NCBI RefSeq assembly: GCF_007995095.1
Contig: NZ_VOPY01000001.1
Location: 893,001-957,000, forward strand
Direction: 5' to 3'
From: Flavisphingopyxis soli
Lineage (GTDB): Bacteria; Pseudomonadota; Alphaproteobacteria; Sphingomonadales; Sphingomonadaceae
Length of the DNA: 64,000 nucleotides
The first letter of the stretch is position 1. Each line of letters opens with the position of its first letter. This document shows, piece after piece, positions 23,675 through 32,903 of this stretch. Below the pieces are notes generated by a model. That model saw only the letters and a list, made by a program, of their open reading frames with translations, ran no database searches and had not been told where the DNA came from. The translations under genes were made by a program, and so were the position numbers.

Positions 23675-24952
23675 TTACCCCGCCGCTTCCTCTTCGGCGC
23701 TGACCCGCATCGGCAGCACCATAGCGATGCCGTATCCGGCGATTAGCGTGCCGATGATCGACCACAGGGTGACCGCGCCGATTGCGATGATCTGCGCGAA
23801 TAGCTGGCCGCCCATGTCGAGCCCTTCGCCATAGCCGACCCCGCCGAGCGCGGGTGACTGGAATATTGCGAGCAACAGCGCACCGGTCCCGCCGGCGATC
23901 GCCCCGATTGCAAAGCTGCCGGTAACGTCGTCGATACGGAAGGTGCGCTCGATCGAGCGCGCCGCGAGCCAGGCGAGCACCGCACCGGCGAGGCCGATCA
24001 GCAAAGCGGGTCCGGGCGCGACATAGCCGCACGCCGCCGCGCTGGCGGCGATCCCGGCGAGCGCGCCGCGGCCCGATCCGGCAAGGTCGGCGGCGCCGCC
24101 AAACAGACGGCTGCACGCCAGCCAGGCGATGATGCCGCCGCACGCGCCGAGGTGCAGATTGATGATCGCCGAAGAGGCGTCGTCGGTCGCGGCGAGCGCG
24201 GCCCCGCCGGCGAGCGCCATCCAGCCGATCCAGCTGAGCCCGGCCCCGGCGAGCGAGACCGTCGGTCCATGGCCGGGCAGCGCGGTCTCGGGCCAGCCAG
24301 TCCGGCGTCCGAGCATCACCGCCGCGACCAGCGCCGAAACGCCCGCGGCGAGGAATATGGTCAGCCCGCCGGCGAAATCGAGCGCTCCGTTCCTGGCCAG
24401 CCAGCCGCTGCCCCACAGCCAGTGCGCGATCGGCGCATAGACGATCAGCGACCACAGCCCGGCAAAGGCGAGCATCCAGCCCATCCGGACGCGCTCGGCC
24501 AGCGCGCCAGCGATGATCAGCGGTGGCAGCAGTGCAAAGACGAGGTTGATCAGCGCGAACGCCGATTCGGGCACCGTCGTGCCCTCGCGAATATTGCCGA
24601 GATTGGCGAGCCAGGCATTCTGGCCGAAGCCGAGCCACGGGCTCGCGCCGTTGAACGCGAGGCTGTAGCCGATTGCGAGCCACAGCGCCGAAACGATCGC
24701 GACGATGCCGAACATCAGGCCGACCGCGCGCGGCGCGTGGATTGCGCGCTGCTGGCCCGCCTGGAGCATTGCCCAGCCGGGCAGGGCGGCGAGCAAGCCG
24801 ATCAGCGCGGCGGCGATCAGGAAGCCGGTGTCGCCGCTGTCCGAGACGATCCCGGTACCGATCTCCTGCGCCGAAGCGATTGTCGGCAGCGCGATCGCTG
24901 CGCCGCTCGCCGCGACCGCTCCCAATGTCCGCAATAGTGCCAGTCTGCCCAT
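23675..24952 (-). CDS. Divergent Amt/Rh-family transporter homologue without pore histidines
   Basis: 425 residues: a signal peptide ending near TIASAQE (about residue 29) and eleven membrane helices. Amt landmarks are kept: GALAERVRM, APIAHWLWGSGWL, and GALDFAGG with Asp192. The first pore histidine of ammonium channels (DFAGGTVVH) is replaced by Phe200 (DFAGGLTIF), and the second (FGVHGVCG) by Gly350 (FAIGAIAG). The GFNAGS helix is also altered (ALAGGAA). A normal twin-His ammonium conduction path is therefore absent; transport of another substrate or a sensory role is possible. No glnK lies next to it. Confidence 0.82.
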   Translation of the reverse strand: MGRLALLRTLGAVAASGAAIALPTIASAQEIGTGIVSDSGDTGFLIAAALIGLLAALPGWAMLQAGQQRAIHAPRAVGLMFGIVAIVSALWLAIGYSLAFNGASPWLGFGQNAWLANLGNIREGTTVPESAFALINLVFALLPPLIIAGALAERVRMGWMLAFAGLWSLIVYAPIAHWLWGSGWLARNGALDFAGGLTIFLAAGVSALVAAVMLGRRTGWPETALPGHGPTVSLAGAGLSWIGWMALAGGAALAATDDASSAIINLHLGACGGIIAWLACSRLFGGAADLAGSGRGALAGIAASAAACGYVAPGPALLIGLAGAVLAWLAARSIERTFRIDDVTGSFAIGAIAGGTGALLLAIFQSPALGGVGYGEGLDMGGQLFAQIIAIGAVTLWSIIGTLIAGYGIAMVLPMRVSAEEEAAG

Positions 24953-25119
24953 CTGATCCCCCTGAGAGTCGCTCGCGCCGCCCTATCGCACGTCTCCTTT
25001 ATAAACGGCTAAGCACGATTGGCCAGCGGGCGCGGCTTGCCAGCGGGCGGGGCATTTGCAAAAGATATCGTACAGGATATGCCGTATCGACCGACGTGTT
25101 CGCGAAAGGATTTGCGCCG

Positions 25120-25617
25120 ATGCGTTACCGCCCATTGCTGACCGGTCTGCTCGCCGTCCTCGCCGTCGGTGCGGGCCTCGTTTCGACCGCGCTACCGACG
25201 CCGGTTTCGGCGCAGAGCGCGCAGGACGTGCCCTATTGGGCCTCGATCAGCCAGTCGGTCGCGCGGATGCGCAAGGGGCCGTCGCCCGACCTGCCCGCAA
25301 TCTGGGAATATCGGCGCGAAGATCTGCCGGTCAAGGTGCTCGAACGCTATCAGACGTGGCGCAAGATCCAGGATCCCGACGGGACCATCGGCTGGATGGC
25401 GGCACGGCTGCTGTCGGCGCAGCGGACCGGTTACGTCGTCGGCGGCATCCGCGCGATGCACGTGGATCCCAACGACAGCTCGCCGATTGCCTGGCGCGCC
25501 GAGCCAGGTGTCGTCGGACGGTTGAGCGATTGCGCCAACGGCTGGTGCTATTTCGATGTGAAGGGCAAGCGGGGCTATATCCGCTCGAACGAGATCTGGG
25601 GCGGCGAGGCGCCCTGA
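25120..25617 (+). CDS. Secreted bacterial SH3-domain protein
   Basis: 165 residues from ATG 25120 (AAAGGA 10 bases upstream). The signal peptide ends near VSAQSAQD. The mature part holds two SH3-like repeats: YWASISQSVARMRKGPSPDLPAIWEY...LPVKVLERYQTWRKIQDPDGTIGWM and a second from about 100 to 160 ending WCYFDVKGKRGYIRSNEIWG. Such periplasmic SH3 proteins typically bind peptidoglycan. Divergent from the Amt-like gene. Confidence 0.85.
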   Translation: MRYRPLLTGLLAVLAVGAGLVSTALPTPVSAQSAQDVPYWASISQSVARMRKGPSPDLPAIWEYRREDLPVKVLERYQTWRKIQDPDGTIGWMAARLLSAQRTGYVVGGIRAMHVDPNDSSPIAWRAEPGVVGRLSDCANGWCYFDVKGKRGYIRSNEIWGGEAP

Positions 25618-25648
25618 AACGAACCCCCGCAATCGCGGCGGGTTCGTT
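25618..25648. terminator. Terminator hairpin between convergent genes
   Basis: AACGAACCC(CCGC) pairs with (GCGG)CGGGTTCGTT around a short loop, immediately after the SH3 gene stop. It could serve both the SH3 gene and the facing lipoprotein gene. Confidence 0.7.
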
Positions 25649-25668
25649 CCAGGATTAACCGCGCGCGG

Positions 25669-26094
25669 TCAGCTCGCCTTGCGTGACACCGTCACGACGG
25701 TGCCGTCGGGCGAAGTTGCGGTGAAGCTGCCGTCGGCCGCTGGCGGCGCGATCGTCCAGCAGGCTTCGACTGCGTCGCCTTCGGGATCGAAGCAATCCTT
25801 GCCATCCTTGCGGGTAAAGGTGCCCTTGATGACCTTTCCGTCGGGTCCGGTGTCGGTATAGCTGCCGTCGGCGTTGATCACCGTCGTGCCCATTTTGCCG
25901 TCGGCCATTTTGACATCATAGGATCCGACCGGCGATTCGGCCGACGCTGTATCGGCGGGCGCCATCTCGTTGGCGGGCGCCATCTCGTTCATCGTCGCAG
26001 CGCCGTTGTCGACCGGCGGGGCCTCTTCGGTTTTGGAACAGCCGGCTAGTGCAACAAGGCCGGTCATCCCGGCGATCAGTACAAACTTGTTCAT
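25669..26094 (-). CDS. Small lipoprotein of unknown function
   Basis: 141 residues from ATG 26094. Signal MNKFVLIAGMTGLVALAGC with a lipobox, then a low-complexity linker (NEMAPANEMAPAD) and a compact domain with GSYDVKMADGKMGTTVINADGSYTDTGPDG...GKDCFDPEGDAVEACWT. The two cysteines may form a disulfide. It is a periplasm-facing lipoprotein, with no enzymatic motif. A longer frame to 26235 would bury the signal peptide. Confidence 0.75.
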   Translation of the reverse strand: MNKFVLIAGMTGLVALAGCSKTEEAPPVDNGAATMNEMAPANEMAPADTASAESPVGSYDVKMADGKMGTTVINADGSYTDTGPDGKVIKGTFTRKDGKDCFDPEGDAVEACWTIAPPAADGSFTATSPDGTVVTVSRKAS

Positions 26095-26210
26095 CACATC
26101 TCTCCCTGTTTCGAGAGCGGCAATGCTATCACTTCTTGGCCGCACATGGCGAATCGCAAATTCCGCATAGAATCGGGGTGATTTCGACTCGGCCGATAGA
26201 CGGCTGGTCA

Positions 26211-26239
26211 TAACAAAACGACCCGGTGTTGCCACCGGG
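26211..26239 (-). terminator. Rho-independent terminator of the thiolase gene
   Basis: On the minus strand, CCCGGTGGCAACACCGGG forms a 7-bp GC hairpin followed by TCGTTTTGTT. It lies downstream of the thiolase stop (26368) and upstream of the lipoprotein gene. Confidence 0.75.
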
Positions 26240-26367
26240 CCGCATGTGTCATTCTTGGGTCTTGCCAGGCGAAGTTGCCGAATAGCTTGACGGCAGCGAT
26301 ACGAAACTTGCGAAACCTTCGCGCATTCGAGAAGCGCAGCCTGCTCAGACCATCATCGGCACCATGT

Positions 26368-27558
26368 TCAGTCGATCAGTTCGACCGCCACCGCCGTCGC
26401 CTCGCCGCCGCCGATGCACAGGCTGGCAATGCCCTTTTTGAGCCCGCGATTTTCGAGCGCGCCGAGCAAGGTCGCGATGATCCGCGTGCCCGATGCGCCG
26501 ATCGGATGGCCCAGCGCGGTGCCGCCGCCGTTGACGTTGATCTTGTCGTGCGCGATGCCGAGGTCCTTCATCGCGAACATCGCGACGCAGGCGAACGCTT
26601 CGTTGATTTCCCACAGGTCGACGTCGCCGACGCTCCAGCCCGCATTCTTGAGGCATTTCTCGATCGCGCCGATCGGGGCGATGGTGAATTCGCTCGGCTC
26701 CTGCGCGTGCGCGGCGTGTGCGACGATCCGCGCGACGGCCTTGCCGCCGGAGTTCGATTCGCGCGTCAGCACGACCGCAGCGGCGCCATCGGAAATCGAC
26801 GAACTCGTTGCCGCGGTGATCGTGCCGTCCTTGGCAAAGGCGGGGCGCAGCGTCGGGATCTTGTCGGGCTGGCCGCGACCGGGCGCCTCGTCGGTATCGA
26901 CCGTCACCTCGCCCTTGCGCGTCGTCATCGTGACGGCGGTAATCTCGCGGTCGAACTTGCCGCTCTCGATCGCCGACTTGGCGCGATTGAGCGATTCGAG
27001 CGCGTAATCGTCCATGTCCTTGCGCGTCAGCTGGTATTCGTCGGCGGTGCACTGGGCAAAGCTGCCCATCGCGCGGCCTTCCTCATAGGCATCCTCGAGC
27101 CCATCGAGGAACATGTGATCATAGGCGGTGTCGTGGCCGATGCGCGCGCCCGAACGGTGCTTCTTGAGCAAATACGGCGCGTTGGTCATCGATTCCATCC
27201 CGCCGGCAACGACCATGTCGACCGATCCCGCGGCGAGTGCCTCGGCGCCCATGATGACCGTCTGCATGCCCGAACCGCAGACCTTGTTGACCGTCGTCGC
27301 CTGGACCGACTTGGGCAGGCCGGCCTTGATCGCCGCCTGGCGTGCAGGCGCCTGTCCGAGGCCGGCGGGCAGGACGCAGCCCATGTAGATCCGGTCGATG
27401 TCGGCGCCGGTCACGCCGGCGCGCTCGACCGCCGCCTTGACCGCGGTCGCGCCGAGATCGGTCGCGCTGGCATCGGCGAGCACGCCCTGCATCGAGCCCA
27501 TCGGGGTGCGCGCGTACGACAGGATGACAACGGGATCGGTGGCGCGGGAATCGGTCAT
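26368..27558 (-). CDS. Acetyl-CoA C-acetyltransferase (thiolase)
   Basis: 396 residues. Nucleophilic Cys in NKVCGSGMQTV, then NEAFACVAMFA with its His-Cys region, GHPIGASGTRI (active-site His) and CIGGGEATA carrying the acidifying Cys. It condenses or cleaves acetoacetyl-CoA. Placed head-to-head with isovaleryl-CoA dehydrogenase, it fits the last step of leucine/ketone-body catabolism, where acetoacetyl-CoA is split to two acetyl-CoA; PHB synthesis is an alternative. Confidence 0.93.
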   Translation of the reverse strand: MTDSRATDPVVILSYARTPMGSMQGVLADASATDLGATAVKAAVERAGVTGADIDRIYMGCVLPAGLGQAPARQAAIKAGLPKSVQATTVNKVCGSGMQTVIMGAEALAAGSVDMVVAGGMESMTNAPYLLKKHRSGARIGHDTAYDHMFLDGLEDAYEEGRAMGSFAQCTADEYQLTRKDMDDYALESLNRAKSAIESGKFDREITAVTMTTRKGEVTVDTDEAPGRGQPDKIPTLRPAFAKDGTITAATSSSISDGAAAVVLTRESNSGGKAVARIVAHAAHAQEPSEFTIAPIGAIEKCLKNAGWSVGDVDLWEINEAFACVAMFAMKDLGIAHDKINVNGGGTALGHPIGASGTRIIATLLGALENRGLKKGIASLCIGGGEATAVAVELID

Positions 27559-27580
27559 AGGGGATATGCTTTCTCAATTC

Positions 27581-27679
27581 CGTTTGTCCTGAGTAGCCAT
27601 TGAGCCTGTCGAAATCGCGTATCGAAGGATGGTTCGATACGGGTCTTCGGCTTCGCTCAGCCCCTACTCAGCACCAACG
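27581..27679. repeat. Dispersed CCTGAG repeat, copy 5
   Basis: CGTTTGTCCTGAGTAGCC at the left, CGTATCGAAGG and GGTTCGATACGGG inside, CCTACTCAGCACCAACG at the right. It occupies the divergent promoter region of thiolase and isovaleryl-CoA dehydrogenase. Confidence 0.75.
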
Positions 27680-27785
27680 GGTGGGTTTGGGGTCGCAGAG
27701 GCATCTAATGTCTCGCCCCCCCTTTTTCAAACGGCGTCTTTGCTGCTAGCGAGGCGGCCAACCGACGATAGATGAAAGCGACCCG

Positions 27786-28940
27786 ATGACCGACCTTGCC
27801 ACCTTCGACTTCGCGCTCGGCGAGATGCCCGATGCGATCCGCGATACCACGCGCCGTTTCGCGCAGGACAAGATCGAACCGCTCGCCGCGAAGATCGACG
27901 CCGACGACTGGTTCCCGACCGAGCTGTGGCCGCAGATGGGCGAACTCGGCCTGCACGGCATCACTGTCGCCGAAGCCGATGGCGGCCTCGGTCTCGGCTA
28001 TCTCGAACACGTCATCGCGTGCGAGGAGGTCAGCCGCGCATCGGCCTCGATCGGTCTCAGCTACGGCGCCCATTCGAACCTGTGCGTCAACCAGATCGCG
28101 CGCTGGGCCAATGAAGAGCAAAAGGCCAAATACCTCCCCAAGCTGATCTCGGGCGAGCATGTCGGCAGCCTCGCCATGTCCGAAGCGGGGGCAGGCAGCG
28201 ACGTCGTCTCGATGAAATTGAAGGCGCAGAAAACCGATACGGGCTACGTCCTCAACGGCACCAAGTTCTGGATCACCAACGCCGCCTATGCCGATACGCT
28301 TGTCGTCTATGCCAAGACCGGTGAGGGATCGCGCGGCATCACGACTTTCCTCATCGAAAAGGACATGCCGGGTTTTGCCATCGGGCAGAAAATCGACAAG
28401 ATGGGCATGCGCGGCAGCCCGACCGCCGAACTCGTCTTCACCGACTGCGAAGTCCCCGAAGCCAATATCATGGGCCCCGAGAATGGCGGTGTCGGCGTGC
28501 TCATGTCGGGCCTCGATTACGAGCGCACTGTCCTAAGCGGCATCCAATTGGGCATCATGCAGGCGTGCCTCGACGTCGTCGTGCCCTATGTTCGCGAGCG
28601 CAAGCAGTTCGGCAAGCCGATCGGATCGTTCCAGCTGATGCAGGCCAAGGTCGCCGACATGTACCTCGCGCTCAACTCCGCCCGGGCCTATGTCTATGCG
28701 GTCGCCAAATCTTGCGACGCGGGTCGCACAACGCGCTTCGATGCCGCCGCCGCGATCCTGCTCGCATCCGAAAACGCGGTGAAGGTCGCGGGCGAGGCGA
28801 TCCAGGCGCTCGGCGGCGCGGGCTATACCAAGGACTGGCCGGTCGAACGCTATTTCCGCGACGCCAAGCTGCTCGACATCGGGGCTGGCACCAACGAGAT
28901 CCGCCGCATGCTGATCGGGCGCGAGATCATCGGCGCCTAG
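27786..28940 (+). CDS. ivd: Isovaleryl-CoA dehydrogenase
   Basis: 384 residues. Acyl-CoA dehydrogenase fold with FAD signatures [11 protein letters not shown] and [23 protein letters not shown]. The stretch [12 protein letters not shown] and the Glu in [12 protein letters not shown] (catalytic base position specific to isovaleryl-CoA dehydrogenases) identify the substrate class. It converts isovaleryl-CoA to 3-methylcrotonyl-CoA, the substrate of the carboxylase encoded by mccB and mccA about 8-12 kb downstream. Its stop codon overlaps that of the DUF2182 gene on the other strand. Confidence 0.92.
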   Translation: MTDLATFDFALGEMPDAIRDTTRRFAQDKIEPLAAKIDADDWFPTELWPQMGELGLHGITVAEADGGLGLGYLEHVIACEEVSRASASIGLSYGAHSNLCVNQIARWANEEQKAKYLPKLISGEHVGSLAMSEAGAGSDVVSMKLKAQKTDTGYVLNGTKFWITNAAYADTLVVYAKTGEGSRGITTFLIEKDMPGFAIGQKIDKMGMRGSPTAELVFTDCEVPEANIMGPENGGVGVLMSGLDYERTVLSGIQLGIMQACLDVVVPYVRERKQFGKPIGSFQLMQAKVADMYLALNSARAYVYAVAKSCDAGRTTRFDAAAAILLASENAVKVAGEAIQALGGAGYTKDWPVERYFRDAKLLDIGAGTNEIRRMLIGREIIGA

Positions 28941-29731
28941 ACCAGCAGCGTCGCGACGCCCCAGCCGATCAGGCCGATTCCGCTGGCGATCGCGATGCGG
29001 CGGCCGTGCGGCAACATCTTCTCGGCCGCGACGAACAGCGTCAGCAGCGCGATCCACGCAAGGTTCATCGTCCCGCCGACGAACAGGATTCCCATCAGCA
29101 GCCAGCAGCAGCCGAGGCAATAGCCGCCATGGATCAGGCCGAGCCTGATCGCGCCCGCCGCCCCGGGGCGGTAATGGCGGCTGATGAACGCGGCGGGGTT
29201 GCGACAGCTGGCGAGGCAGGCGTCCTTGAGCGGGCTGAGCTGAAAGGCTCCCGCCGCCAGCAGGACGATCGCCGATAGCCAGCGGCTGGCCGACTGCATC
29301 GTCATCGCGCCCATCAGCGCGTGCGCCTGCAGCCATGACTGCCCGAGCGCGGCCAGCGCCGAAAAGCCTCCCCAGACGATCAGGTAGCCGAGCACGAAGA
29401 TGGCGGTCGGCGGTTCAGGATCGCCGGTGCGGCGATGGCTGGCGCGGGCGTAGAGCAGCACGGTTGGCGCCGCCGACGGCAGCATCATTGCGATCATCAT
29501 CACCCACCACATCGAAAAGGTCAGCGCGAACCCCGGCGTGCTGCCCGCCATGCTGCCTATCGCGGGCATCGTCGTTGGATTATGCGGAAAAAGTGCGAGC
29601 GCCGCATGGATCGGCATGCCCATGCCCGCGCCGAGCGCAATCCAGGCCCAGGCGATGATCACCAGCAGCGCCAGCGCCGCCATAGTGATTGCGCGATGGC
29701 GGGCGAGCGCCGCCTCGGCGATCCGGCCCAT
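28937..29731 (-). CDS. DUF2182 integral membrane protein
   Basis: 264 residues, about seven membrane helices. The DUF2182 pattern is clear: [59 protein letters not shown] and AEKMLPHG. The Met, Cys and His enrichment suggests metal binding, but function is unknown. Its ATG 29731 shares one base with the stop of the DUF1326 gene, so the two are a coupled pair. Confidence 0.85.
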   Translation of the reverse strand: MGRIAEAALARHRAITMAALALLVIIAWAWIALGAGMGMPIHAALALFPHNPTTMPAIGSMAGSTPGFALTFSMWWVMMIAMMLPSAAPTVLLYARASHRRTGDPEPPTAIFVLGYLIVWGGFSALAALGQSWLQAHALMGAMTMQSASRWLSAIVLLAAGAFQLSPLKDACLASCRNPAAFISRHYRPGAAGAIRLGLIHGGYCLGCCWLLMGILFVGGTMNLAWIALLTLFVAAEKMLPHGRRIAIASGIGLIGWGVATLLV

Positions 29732-30363
29732 CAGGCGCGGACGACACCGTGGCTGTCGAGGTGGAGGTTGGCGAACTGGCCATAGCTCGACGACAGCTCC
29801 ATCGGCATCGGATCGCGCGACGTGCTCGAAGCCGATCCGATATCGGCATATTCATATTCGAAACCGTCGGGCAGGTGGATCCGCGCGCGCACCTCGCTGC
29901 CGTCGACCGGGCTCCTGATCGGTTCGCCGGTCATGTCGATATGGCCGGGGATGTGCATCCTGGCGGTCCGCCCCTCGACATCGACGTCGAATGCGATCGG
30001 CGCGAAAATCGGTTCGTGCATCGTCTCGATCGTCGATGCGAAGACCGCGAACATCGTCGCCATCGGATCGGTGTCGCCGCCGGTCATGATCGTCAGTAGC
30101 GCACCGCGCTGGGCCTCGTCGGCGCGCTCGTCGACAAAGGCGACGCATTCGCCGTGGCCTTCATGGATCGGTCCGGGCCATTTGAACACCGCGCCGATGT
30201 TGAGGCCCGATATGTCGGTCTCGCCGTATTCTCCCTCGTCGATCGCGAGGCCGACGACCGCTTGGCAATTGCCCTTGTCGGGCAGTCCGCCGAACTGGCA
30301 ATTGCAGCCATAGTCGCAATTGCAGTTGGCCAGTTCACGTCCCTTGAGTGTCCAGTAGGTCAT
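29731..30363 (-). CDS. DUF1326 family protein
   Basis: 210 residues from ATG 30363, chosen because AGGAGGG lies 6-8 bases upstream. The N-terminus has the Cys-rich motif NCNCDYGCNCQFGG, which could hold a metal or cluster, followed by ECVAFVDERADEAQRGALLTIMTGG. Cytoplasmic, no signal peptide. DUF1326 proteins are often encoded next to DUF2182 proteins, as here; their joint role is not established. Confidence 0.85.
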   Translation of the reverse strand: MTYWTLKGRELANCNCDYGCNCQFGGLPDKGNCQAVVGLAIDEGEYGETDISGLNIGAVFKWPGPIHEGHGECVAFVDERADEAQRGALLTIMTGGDTDPMATMFAVFASTIETMHEPIFAPIAFDVDVEGRTARMHIPGHIDMTGEPIRSPVDGSEVRARIHLPDGFEYEYADIGSASSTSRDPMPMELSSSYGQFANLHLDSHGVVRA

Positions 30364-30589
30364 GCCACGCCCTCCTGCGAATGACATAGCATAATTTGCT
30401 TGCGACGTCACTTTGGCCAACCTTCTCCGTCGCCCACCTGCTTTATTGTATGTTTTTCTATATTTGCAGCGAAATCCGTACAATTGGGACATGGCGGGAC
30501 GAGGACTTGGCAACGCGCACTTGGCGAAATCGCAGTGACACGGATCCAGATTAGGATTACGGCTTTGCCGAGCGGGAAAAGGGGAGGGC

Positions 30590-31462
30590 ATGACGATGCG
30601 CAATTCTTATCTGGCAGCAGCGGTGAAAGTGGCGATTGCGGGCGTGGCGGCGTGCCTTGCGGGATGCGGGTCGTCTGCCAGTGACCAGCCCGGTGATGCG
30701 GCGCAATCGCAACCGGCGGCGACCGAGTTCGCCTTCGACGGCGCTACGTCGGACAATCGTGCCGCGATCCAGGCGCACGGCGAACGGCTCAGCCACGTGC
30801 TCGGCTGTCGCGGCTGCCACACGCCAACGCTCGAAGGGGCCAACTTCGGCGATTTCGAGCCGCCGTTCGACGGCATCTATGCCTCGAACCTGACCCGCAT
30901 TCTCCCCGATATGTCCGACGAGCAGCTCGAACGCCTGCTGCGCACCGGCGTGCATCCGACGCGCGGCGACCTGTGGGTGATGCCGTCGGAGACGTTCCAG
31001 CGCCTCAGCGCGGCCGACATGACCGCGCTGATCGCGCACCTGCGGACGATCAAGCCGTCGGGTAAGGCGACCCCCGCCCCGGTGCTGAGCGACGCGGCGA
31101 AGGGAATGATCGCGGCGGGAGTGTTGAAAACCGCCGCCAAGTCCGTGGCCGACTACAAAGCGTCCGAGCCGGTCGATCTTGGCGAACGCCATGCGTTCGG
31201 TCGCTACGTTGCGCGCAATACCTGCGCCGAATGCCATGGCGGCGATCTCACGGGGATCAAGGATTTCACCCCCGACCTTACCATTGCCTCGACCTATAGC
31301 GCGGAGCAGCTCACCCGCCTGCTGACCACGGGGGAAGGGCGTCCGGGCAGCAAGCTTGGCCTGATGGCAGTGGTCGGCAAGGATCATTTCTCCTACCTCA
31401 CACCGCGTGAGCGATCCGCCGTTATCGCCTATGTGAAGGCGCGCGCCGACCTCCCGCAATAG
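30590..31462 (+). CDS. Diheme cytochrome c lipoprotein
   Basis: 290 residues. Signal with lipobox AGVAACLAGC, so it is anchored to a membrane facing the periplasm. Two heme c sites, CRGCH (about residue 73) and CAECH (about 206), sit in two similar domains of about 110 residues. Probably an electron carrier or a subunit of a periplasmic dehydrogenase. Divergent from the DUF1326 gene across 226 bp of comparatively AT-rich promoter DNA. No partner oxidase or dehydrogenase is adjacent. Confidence 0.87.
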   Translation: MTMRNSYLAAAVKVAIAGVAACLAGCGSSASDQPGDAAQSQPAATEFAFDGATSDNRAAIQAHGERLSHVLGCRGCHTPTLEGANFGDFEPPFDGIYASNLTRILPDMSDEQLERLLRTGVHPTRGDLWVMPSETFQRLSAADMTALIAHLRTIKPSGKATPAPVLSDAAKGMIAAGVLKTAAKSVADYKASEPVDLGERHAFGRYVARNTCAECHGGDLTGIKDFTPDLTIASTYSAEQLTRLLTTGEGRPGSKLGLMAVVGKDHFSYLTPRERSAVIAYVKARADLPQ

Positions 31463-31506
31463 CGCCAAGTACTTGCAATCGCAGCGCTTCCCGCTAGGCG
31501 GAGGCG

Positions 31507-31794
31507 ATGAGCCAGCTGCTGCTCGATGTCCTGCAATATTACGGCGCTGCTGCCGCGACGCTCGCCGCGCTTATCGTCTCGCTCAACCTCGGGCGGCGTT
31601 GGACCGGCTGGGCGTTCGTCGTCTTCGTCACCAGCTCGGCGGCGCTGATCGCCTGGGGCTTCTGGCAGGACGACAGTGAAGGCATCGGCTGGCAGAACGT
31701 CGCCCTGCTGATCATCAACTGCGTCGGCGTCTGGCGCTATCTTGTTGTCAAGGACGTGCCGGGGGCGTCCACGAAATCGACCGCAGATGGCTGA
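31507..31794 (+). CDS. Small membrane protein of unknown function
   Basis: 95 residues, ATG 31507 after GGCGGAGGCG. Three hydrophobic segments at about 10-28, 34-51 and 62-80 with several tryptophans (WTGWAFVVF, AWGFWQDD). No family recognised with confidence. It is followed closely by the methyltransferase-like gene, possibly cotranscribed. Confidence 0.6.
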   Translation: MSQLLLDVLQYYGAAAATLAALIVSLNLGRRWTGWAFVVFVTSSAALIAWGFWQDDSEGIGWQNVALLIINCVGVWRYLVVKDVPGASTKSTADG

Positions 31795-31867
31795 TCAACA
31801 ACCGGGTTTGCAATCCGCATTGTCTGCGGTACCTCCTGTCGCAATCGAGTTTGCTTTGGGGCACACC

Positions 31868-32752
31868 ATGACGAGCGACCTGGACCCGAATATCACCAAC
31901 CCGTTTGCCGATCTGCGCCAGGGAGATGACCTCGGGGTCGCGCTTGCCGGTATCGACATTTCGGCGCTGCCGGTCACTCCACCCGATCCGCTGCGCGATT
32001 ATTACGTGCCGCTCGACGCGGGCGCGTGGAGCCTGCGCCACGTACCGTTCATGGCGATGCCCGGTTACTGGAGCGGATTGCAGGCGATGTACGGGCTCGT
32101 CCTCCTGCAGCGGCGGACGCGGACCTGGATGTCGCTGACGCCGTTCGAATTCGAAAGCCAGCAGATCGGGATCGATTTCGCGCGCGGCCATGTCGCGGTG
32201 TTCGGCCTCGGCATGGGCTGGTCGGCAGCGATGAGCGCGCTGCGCCCCGAGGTCGAGCGAGTCACCGTCGTCGAGCTCGACGATGAGGTGGTCGAGATGC
32301 ACCAGCGACTGCGATTGTTCGAACGATTGCCCGGCAATGTCGGGGAAAAGGTCCACATCGTCCACGGCGACGCGCTCGAATGGAAGCCCGACCGCCCGGT
32401 CGACCTGTTGATGCCCGATGTCTGGCTCGACCTGGTCAGCTGGGAGCGGGCCGAGGAAGTCCACGACATGCAGGCCAATGTTCGCGCCGACATGGTCTAT
32501 TTCTGGGGGCAGGAGCTCGAACTCGCGCGCCACGCGGTGCGCCAGGGTCGCTCCCTCGATGACGCCGGCCTGGCGCAGACCGCCGCCGATTTCGACCTGC
32601 CGCTGATCGGGCTCGACACGCCCGACTACGCCCAGCGCACCCGCGCCGCGACGCGGCAATGGATGCTCGGCCGCTGGCTCGAGGGAAGCGACGTCCCCGA
32701 AGACTTGCGCAGCAAGGCGGACGCGGCACCAACCCTAACCCAATCGTCCTGA
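31868..32752 (+). CDS. SAM-dependent methyltransferase-fold protein (spermidine-synthase-like)
   Basis: 294 residues from ATG 31868; ATG 31787 is an in-frame alternative adding 27 residues and overlapping the upstream gene. The Rossmann core has VAVFGLGMGWSAAMSALRPEVERVTVVELDDEVVEMHQRL (nucleotide loop and acidic ribose-binding residue) and VHIVHGDALEW...DLLMPDVW, resembling spermidine synthase-type folds. The substrate is unknown. The last residues (TLTQSS) and stop fall inside a dispersed repeat, so the C-terminus may have been remodelled. Confidence 0.7.
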   Translation: MTSDLDPNITNPFADLRQGDDLGVALAGIDISALPVTPPDPLRDYYVPLDAGAWSLRHVPFMAMPGYWSGLQAMYGLVLLQRRTRTWMSLTPFEFESQQIGIDFARGHVAVFGLGMGWSAAMSALRPEVERVTVVELDDEVVEMHQRLRLFERLPGNVGEKVHIVHGDALEWKPDRPVDLLMPDVWLDLVSWERAEEVHDMQANVRADMVYFWGQELELARHAVRQGRSLDDAGLAQTAADFDLPLIGLDTPDYAQRTRAATRQWMLGRWLEGSDVPEDLRSKADAAPTLTQSS

Positions 32753-32806
32753 GTAGCCAATGAGTAGCGGCTCAGCCGCGTAACGAAATGGCGTATCGAA
32801 GGACAG
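32743..32806. repeat. Dispersed CCTGAG repeat, copy 6
   Basis: ATCGTCCTGAGTAGCCAATGAGTAGC followed by GCGTATCGAAGGACAGG. It overlaps the last ten bases of the methyltransferase-like gene. Confidence 0.7.
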
Positions 32807-32903
32807 GTGCGCACGCATCGCGCCGTTCGATCGGGACCTTCGACAGGCCCAGCCAAGCGCGCATTGGTCTTTCGTTCGACCCTGCGACTTGGTTATATGC
32901 GCG

